Shown: piece after piece, positions 7,701 through 10,382 of the stretch
How the letters are laid out: every line of letters starts with the position of its first letter
Numbering within the stretch: position 1 is the first letter of the stretch
From: Promethearchaeota archaeon
Lineage (GTDB): Archaea > Asgardarchaeota > Lokiarchaeia > Sigynarchaeales > SOKP01
DNA: 10,382 nt
Reading direction: 5' to 3'
Assembly (NCBI GenBank): GCA_016839425.1
Contig: JAEOUI010000080.1
Location: 1-10,382 of the forward strand
Program-made: the position numbers and the translations under genes
The notes under the pieces: model-generated
What the model saw: the letters and a program-made list of their open reading frames with translations, nothing else
The model's database searches: none
Told to the model about the DNA's origin: nothing

Positions 7701-8671
7701 TAGGAGATAAAGTAGATGAAAGGTTTTTTCACGAAAATTTGGGTAATAATTATTACAAACTAGGAAAAATCGAAGATACTATTAATCATTTCTTAAAAGC
7801 AGCACAATTGGATGGGGAATTGGGCAACTTTAAATCGCAAATAATACATCTACAAAACATTGCTTATGTATTAAAAAATCAAAGAAATTTTGACCAAGCT
7901 CTTGATTACTATAGTAAAGCTAAAGAAATTGCGTTGCAACACGATTATCACGATGTTTATTTGAGCCTCTTGCAATCAATTGCAATGATCTATTTCAACC
8001 AAGGAAAATACAAGGAAACTATTAAGTTCCTTAAAGAAAAAATCCTTATATACGAATTAACAAGTGACGAACTTGGCAAGGCAGGAAATTTAAGGGATAT
8101 TGGAAATGTGAATGTTAAATTTGGAAAGTATGAAAATGCGATAGATAATTTTATAGCATCAAGCGAGATCTATAAAATACAAGGGAGCAAACACCTCCAA
8201 TCCCTTGTTTTAAACGACACAGGTATGGCATGCTACAATCTTGAGAAATACAAGCAAGCTTTCGATTATTACAGCAAGGCCTTAAAATTAATTGAAAATT
8301 CAGAGGACAAAAAAATTCTGAAAGATAAGGCAGATTACTTGCAAAATATGGGGACCGCAAATCGTCAGCTCAAGCAATTTGACAAGGCCTTTTTGAACTT
8401 TCAAGAATCATTAAAAATCAAGCAACAGATCGGAGACAAGAACGGTATTGCATGGACGCACGGAAGTATTTCTACAGCATATAAGATGCAGGAAAACACA
8501 GAAAAGGCTATTGAATATCGCCAAAAAGCCATGGAGATTTACGAACAAATAGGCGATACACCAAATATTATTTCTACATTGAAACAATTATCTGAACTTC
8601 ACGAATCTATCAATCAGAATAAAAAATCTGAATTTTACAAGAAAAAAGCAAAGGATCTGGAAGAAAAATAA
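4733..8671 (+). CDS. SIR2-domain protein with a long tetratricopeptide repeat array
   Basis: A 1312-residue, probably cytoplasmic protein. Residues 1-290 form a SIR2-type NAD-binding domain: FAGAGIS at 24-30, TTNFDYL at 114-120 (Asn116, Asp118), KIHGS at 163-167 with the expected catalytic His165, GYSGSD at 221-226 and IEHDP at 246-250. It has only three scattered cysteines (52, 162, 220) and no CxxC pairs, so the sirtuin zinc site is absent. This fits the SIR2-type NADases of antiphage proteins such as ThsA better than a deacetylase. After a linker, about 23 TPRs with a 40-residue period fill residues 345-1275, followed by a capping helix. TPRs bind proteins and may sense a partner or drive assembly. 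No NTPase domain or membrane helix is seen. TAA stands directly before the TTG, so no upstream in-frame start exists; GGAG (4717-4720) is 12 bases away. Defence is an inference; regulation or NAD signalling remain possible. Confidence 0.88.
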   Translation: MEIFSEEKKDLIKLFSREKKYTIFAGAGISMDPPSNLLSARQIVRHLIEISCPKEEQEKILGLNNLRYELVIEAIQRYFDTNLKFMNFFEYFERPNLIHYFIAWMIVNGNDVITTNFDYLIEYALMDIVSNKNLIIPILTKKDFKKYINPEVIHDQGKYPLCKIHGSKRNIITNEMTTETLITTISSLGKDRELGETFAIEPFKSSLVENLSKNRSIIICGYSGSDDFDIGPTLRELDDVNEIIWIEHDPNLIDKYKVRELIQEKEINFINRDKLTSIEKMLLEISEALINKNQKTKIFLVRTKTLTFIEKHLWSLLCENAPYPRLQEPDESINQLDKIIDSLINDEYKHAYNKYQMSYYLYSRLSQLDDAIKSVEKALNEAKKRENPMAEANILNKLALLYDATGKKEESLKIYNKIVKIAEEANSVEDLAVYLNNRGDMYKQRAENQKSLDDYKRALKIYDEKNDDEQKANLMANMAVVYNNIGQTEKSYALYDEALKLNDKVGNLSLKASIYNNLGQMKIEESKYDEAIKLFQEAIKIDDLLGYKAWKAARLTSIGAIHRKQGNFEEALEYYNKAILLDDQLGDLSNKGYTLNNKGLLYSELKKDFNTALEIHLKALEIATKYEQKQNIAIRSHNVGFDYEGLGDYDKALKYYEDAIQIAKDLDYKGDMANYLAYKGKLIDKMGKYDDAISIYKEAFEICQESGKLDLLETLTYNTGVSLYKKKAYSEALGRFEKYLEIVIENEDKNGQRKVLTDIGNCYYNMKNADRALEFYIKAVKIAESLNDLKSQSIIVSDIAYVFKEQESFNEALKYYEILLEVSKKNNDISSVAFSLNQIGLMNEKLDPSNESLLKSINLYKKSSEAYEQAKELKSKVVVLGNIARLYRRVNDLENCISILSNILDIAQKLELNDEFFKAVEKLAKIYHLQGKNDQSSELYLKGLEKANESNLLGWVKVLDNDLAVLYRELNQLETSNNFFAEALKACIKLGDKVDERFFHENLGNNYYKLGKIEDTINHFLKAAQLDGELGNFKSQIIHLQNIAYVLKNQRNFDQALDYYSKAKEIALQHDYHDVYLSLLQSIAMIYFNQGKYKETIKFLKEKILIYELTSDELGKAGNLRDIGNVNVKFGKYENAIDNFIASSEIYKIQGSKHLQSLVLNDTGMACYNLEKYKQAFDYYSKALKLIENSEDKKILKDKADYLQNMGTANRQLKQFDKAFLNFQESLKIKQQIGDKNGIAWTHGSISTAYKMQENTEKAIEYRQKAMEIYEQIGDTPNIISTLKQLSELHESINQNKKSEFYKKKAKDLEEK
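5765..8602 (+). repeat. Tandem TPR-coding array with 120-bp period
   Basis: Within the SIR2-TPR gene the protein repeats about every 40 residues, with units starting near residues 345, 388, 428, 470, 510, 550, 590, 631, 671, 711, 751, 791, 831, 874, 914, 954, 994, 1034, 1074, 1114, 1154, 1197 and 1237. Each has the TPR pattern of small residues around N-x-G/A-x-x-Y, then G-x-Y/F-x-x-A-x-x-x-Y-x-K-A. The 40-residue rather than 34-residue period is typical of LGN/TPR_12-type repeats. The units have diverged at DNA level, so recent expansion is not obvious. Spacing departs from 40 near 831-874 and 1154-1197, where about three extra residues are present. Confidence 0.85.
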
Positions 8672-8718
8672 AATTTAAATTCAGTAGTAACAATAATATT
8701 TGTAATTTTTAATTTTTT

Positions 8719-8722
8719 GGAG
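8719..8722 (+). promoter_or_regulatory. Ribosome binding site that sets the start of the DUF4332-like gene
   Basis: GGAG lies 6 bases before the ATG at 8729, an ideal Shine-Dalgarno spacing. A TTG at 8717 opens the same frame four codons earlier but overlaps this motif and has no site of its own. The ATG is therefore the better start. Confidence 0.7.
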
Positions 8723-8728
8723 ATTAAT

Positions 8729-9484
8729 ATGACGAAAACAGAATTAAGGGAATTTGAAAGTATTGGTGATCTCTATGGTAAGAAACTCAATGAAAGGGGG
8801 ATCCAATATGCAGATGATTTTTTGAAACATACTCCAAGTCAAATTATTGAAATAACAGGAGTCGATAAGGAACGCGTTGAGCAATGGTTTAATGTTTTGA
8901 ATTTATACCGCATTCCTAAAGTTTCTGTGCGAGACGCAGAATTATTGTTCAATATCAATATTAACTCTATCGAGGAATTATCCCATCGTCAAGCATCAAG
9001 AATTTATTATAAATTAAAGAATCTTGAGGAGCAGACATATTTCATAATTTTATCTTTACCCACTTTCTCAACTATTGATGAGTGGATTTATTTTTCAAAA
9101 CTGATGACCATGAGTATTAAACATGGATTAAATATACCGTTGATTAGATTATCTTTTTCCTCGCTAATGAATTTGGAGAGAGCTCTTGAATTAAAAAAAT
9201 ATCATAACTTCACAATTGAGGATTTTATGAATAAGAAGCAGTTCGTTAAAAACATTCGTAAACGTTTGAAGTTAAGTAAAAATGAATATAAAGATCTTCA
9301 AAATATTATTGAAATGTTAAAAATCGATGGAATTGATGTTAATATAGTTAAAAAATTGTTTGAAATAGGCATAAAAAATCTCGAGGAATTGAAAAAAGCA
9401 AATCTTGATTCAATTTTAAAAGACACTATAGATACTAAATCCATTGAAGAAATAAAAAATAACTTAAAAGAGGAGTATGATTAA
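8729..9484 (+). CDS. DUF4332-like / helix-hairpin-helix protein of unknown function
   Basis: A 251-residue protein, probably soluble, counted from the ATG with the good ribosome binding site. The N-terminal part (about 8-98) resembles DUF4332, which is built from helix-hairpin-helix units: SIGDLYGKKLNERGIQYADD (11-30), EITGVDKERVEQW (41-53), then a second unit with VRDAELLFNININSIEEL (67-84). A related unit recurs near the C-terminus, DGIDVNIVKKLFEIGIKNLE (200-219). The middle (about 102-190) is helical, Lys-rich toward its end, and not recognised. Such units often bind nucleic acid or support protein contacts; which applies here is unknown. It starts 57 bases after the SIR2-TPR gene with no clear terminator between, and its stop overlaps the next start, so joint expression with both is likely. 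A weak TATA-like sequence (AATAATATTTG, about 8691-8701) could give it its own promoter. The family assignment is by eye from motif pattern. Confidence 0.7.
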   Translation: MTKTELREFESIGDLYGKKLNERGIQYADDFLKHTPSQIIEITGVDKERVEQWFNVLNLYRIPKVSVRDAELLFNININSIEELSHRQASRIYYKLKNLEEQTYFIILSLPTFSTIDEWIYFSKLMTMSIKHGLNIPLIRLSFSSLMNLERALELKKYHNFTIEDFMNKKQFVKNIRKRLKLSKNEYKDLQNIIEMLKIDGIDVNIVKKLFEIGIKNLEELKKANLDSILKDTIDTKSIEEIKNNLKEEYD

Positions 9485-10382
9485 ATTGGCATTAGAAATA
9501 TTGTATGTATTATATATCGGTATTGGAATATTGTTCTTTTTTTTTGGATTCATGTTAGTTTTCAAAAATCTGAGAAAGATAAATTTGATTGAAGGAGAAA
9601 AATTTATTGTTGAAGATTGGATTTCGTGTTCTCTTTTTGGATTCATGTTTTCAACCTCGTTATTATTTATAATCAATTTAACATTTGATATCTTGCTTGA
9701 GGCTCAAGATCCAGTCTCCTTTTCAGGATATTTGCTAATGATGTTGATTGTAATTCTCGTTATCTATCCATTATGGGAGATAACCTATCTGGGACGCCCT
9801 ACAAGTGACTCCGTGCATGAATTTCATAAAATATTGGAAACAAAAGTCCTAGATCGATTTTCAGGGTTCAAAGTCTATATCGGTACGATAATCCTTTATG
9901 TCTTGATTTATATTGTACCTATTTTCATTATCTCTGTAATTACCGCTAAAGGGATCGGAAGCATTGTTATCTTTTGGTTTTTAATATTTCCCTTGTTCTT
10001 TTTAAATTTTTTCGCAGCGGCGGGTCAGATGTCAACCATCCTTCAAACTACTTATAGACATTCACATTATTTATTAAAAAAGCAAGAGAATGTTCTTTTG
10101 AAAAAGAAGACTAAAATGGGTTTCATTATGCCACTTATTTTAATAGTTATCGCATGGGTTCCTTTCATACTATCCGTGTATAACTTCGGAGGTGCTATTT
10201 CAGGAATATTTGATCCTAATATTGAAGAAAGACAGGGTTATATGGCTTTGCTTTCATTATTTACTACGGTCGTTTTTGGAATTATGGGATTTTTTAAAAA
10301 ATTCTGGAATAAGAAATCAAAAACAAAGACAATTGATTTTATTTTTTCTGGATATATTTTTATTGGAATCGGAGTTAACATG
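9477..10382 (+). CDS. Multi-pass membrane protein, C-terminus beyond the window
   Basis: The frame stays open for 302 codons to the window end, so the gene is partial at its 3' side. The protein is strongly hydrophobic, with about eight likely membrane helices near residues 5-28, 50-69, 82-103, 132-155, 160-182, 214-234, 255-274 and 286-302. Between them are charged loops, the longest at about 104-131 and 186-213 (YRHSHYLLKKQENVLLKKKT). No transporter, channel or enzyme motif was recognised. The ATG at 9477 overlaps the previous gene by 8 bases; GAGGAG (9470-9475) is only one base before it, so the in-frame TTG at 9486, 10 bases from that site, could be the true start. Either way the arrangement points to translational coupling with the DUF4332-like gene. 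It might be a partner of that gene or of the SIR2-TPR protein, but nothing in its sequence shows this. Confidence 0.75.
   Translation, partial: MIKLALEILYVLYIGIGILFFFFGFMLVFKNLRKINLIEGEKFIVEDWISCSLFGFMFSTSLLFIINLTFDILLEAQDPVSFSGYLLMMLIVILVIYPLWEITYLGRPTSDSVHEFHKILETKVLDRFSGFKVYIGTIILYVLIYIVPIFIISVITAKGIGSIVIFWFLIFPLFFLNFFAAAGQMSTILQTTYRHSHYLLKKQENVLLKKKTKMGFIMPLILIVIAWVPFILSVYNFGGAISGIFDPNIEERQGYMALLSLFTTVVFGIMGFFKKFWNKKSKTKTIDFIFSGYIFIGIGVNM

Noticed and set aside
5765..8602. Regular ~120-bp periodicity considered as a CRISPR-like or satellite array
   Set aside because: The period is that of TPR codons in one continuous reading frame; there are no identical repeats with unique spacers.
8717..8728. 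TTG at 8717 as start of the DUF4332-like gene
   Set aside because: It overlaps the GGAG ribosome binding site that serves the ATG at 8729 with ideal 6-base spacing.
9464..9676. Minus-strand 70-codon frame over the start of the membrane protein
   Set aside because: The plus strand has a long coupled ORF with clear membrane helices; the minus frame is low-complexity Asn/Ile/Lys.

Overview
The window is a low-GC, AT-rich stretch with every supported gene on the + strand. It most likely comes from an archaeon, probably an Asgard (Lokiarchaeia-like) lineage. The evidence is circumstantial. A small exported protein ends in a PGF motif, a hydrophobic helix and a basic tail, as in archaeal PGF-CTERM-like surface proteins. 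Gaps between genes hold TATA-like boxes and T-rich stretches instead of bacterial -35/-10 promoters. Soluble PAS histidine kinases, a very long TPR protein and a helix-hairpin-helix (DUF4332-like) protein also fit. No rRNA, tRNA, ribosomal or informational gene is present to fix the lineage.

Left part (1-2851): two tandem paralogous soluble sensor histidine kinases. The first has two PAS domains, the second has one; the kinase cores are closely alike and both keep their catalytic motifs. No response regulator is encoded nearby. A perfect 9-bp hairpin starts right after the first stop codon.

Middle (2852-4732): a T-rich gap, a small exported and probably membrane-anchored protein of unknown function, a DUF1801/YdhG-like protein, and a 382-bp gap with no convincing gene. 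T-rich runs or inverted repeats follow both genes.

Right part (4733-10382): a 1312-residue protein with an N-terminal SIR2-type NAD-binding domain followed by about 23 tetratricopeptide repeats. After 57 bases comes a protein with DUF4332-like/helix-hairpin-helix segments. Its stop codon overlaps the start of a multi-pass membrane protein that runs off the end of the window. All three share a direction and the last two look translationally coupled, so they may be one unit. The SIR2 domain has the GAG, TTNFD and HG motifs of prokaryotic SIR2-type NADases and lacks the zinc-binding cysteine pairs of sirtuin deacetylases. A SIR2 effector fused to a large repeat scaffold, without a recognisable NTPase, is the best candidate here for an undescribed system, perhaps antiviral. 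That role is an inference from domain architecture; no known defence gene lies beside it in the window.
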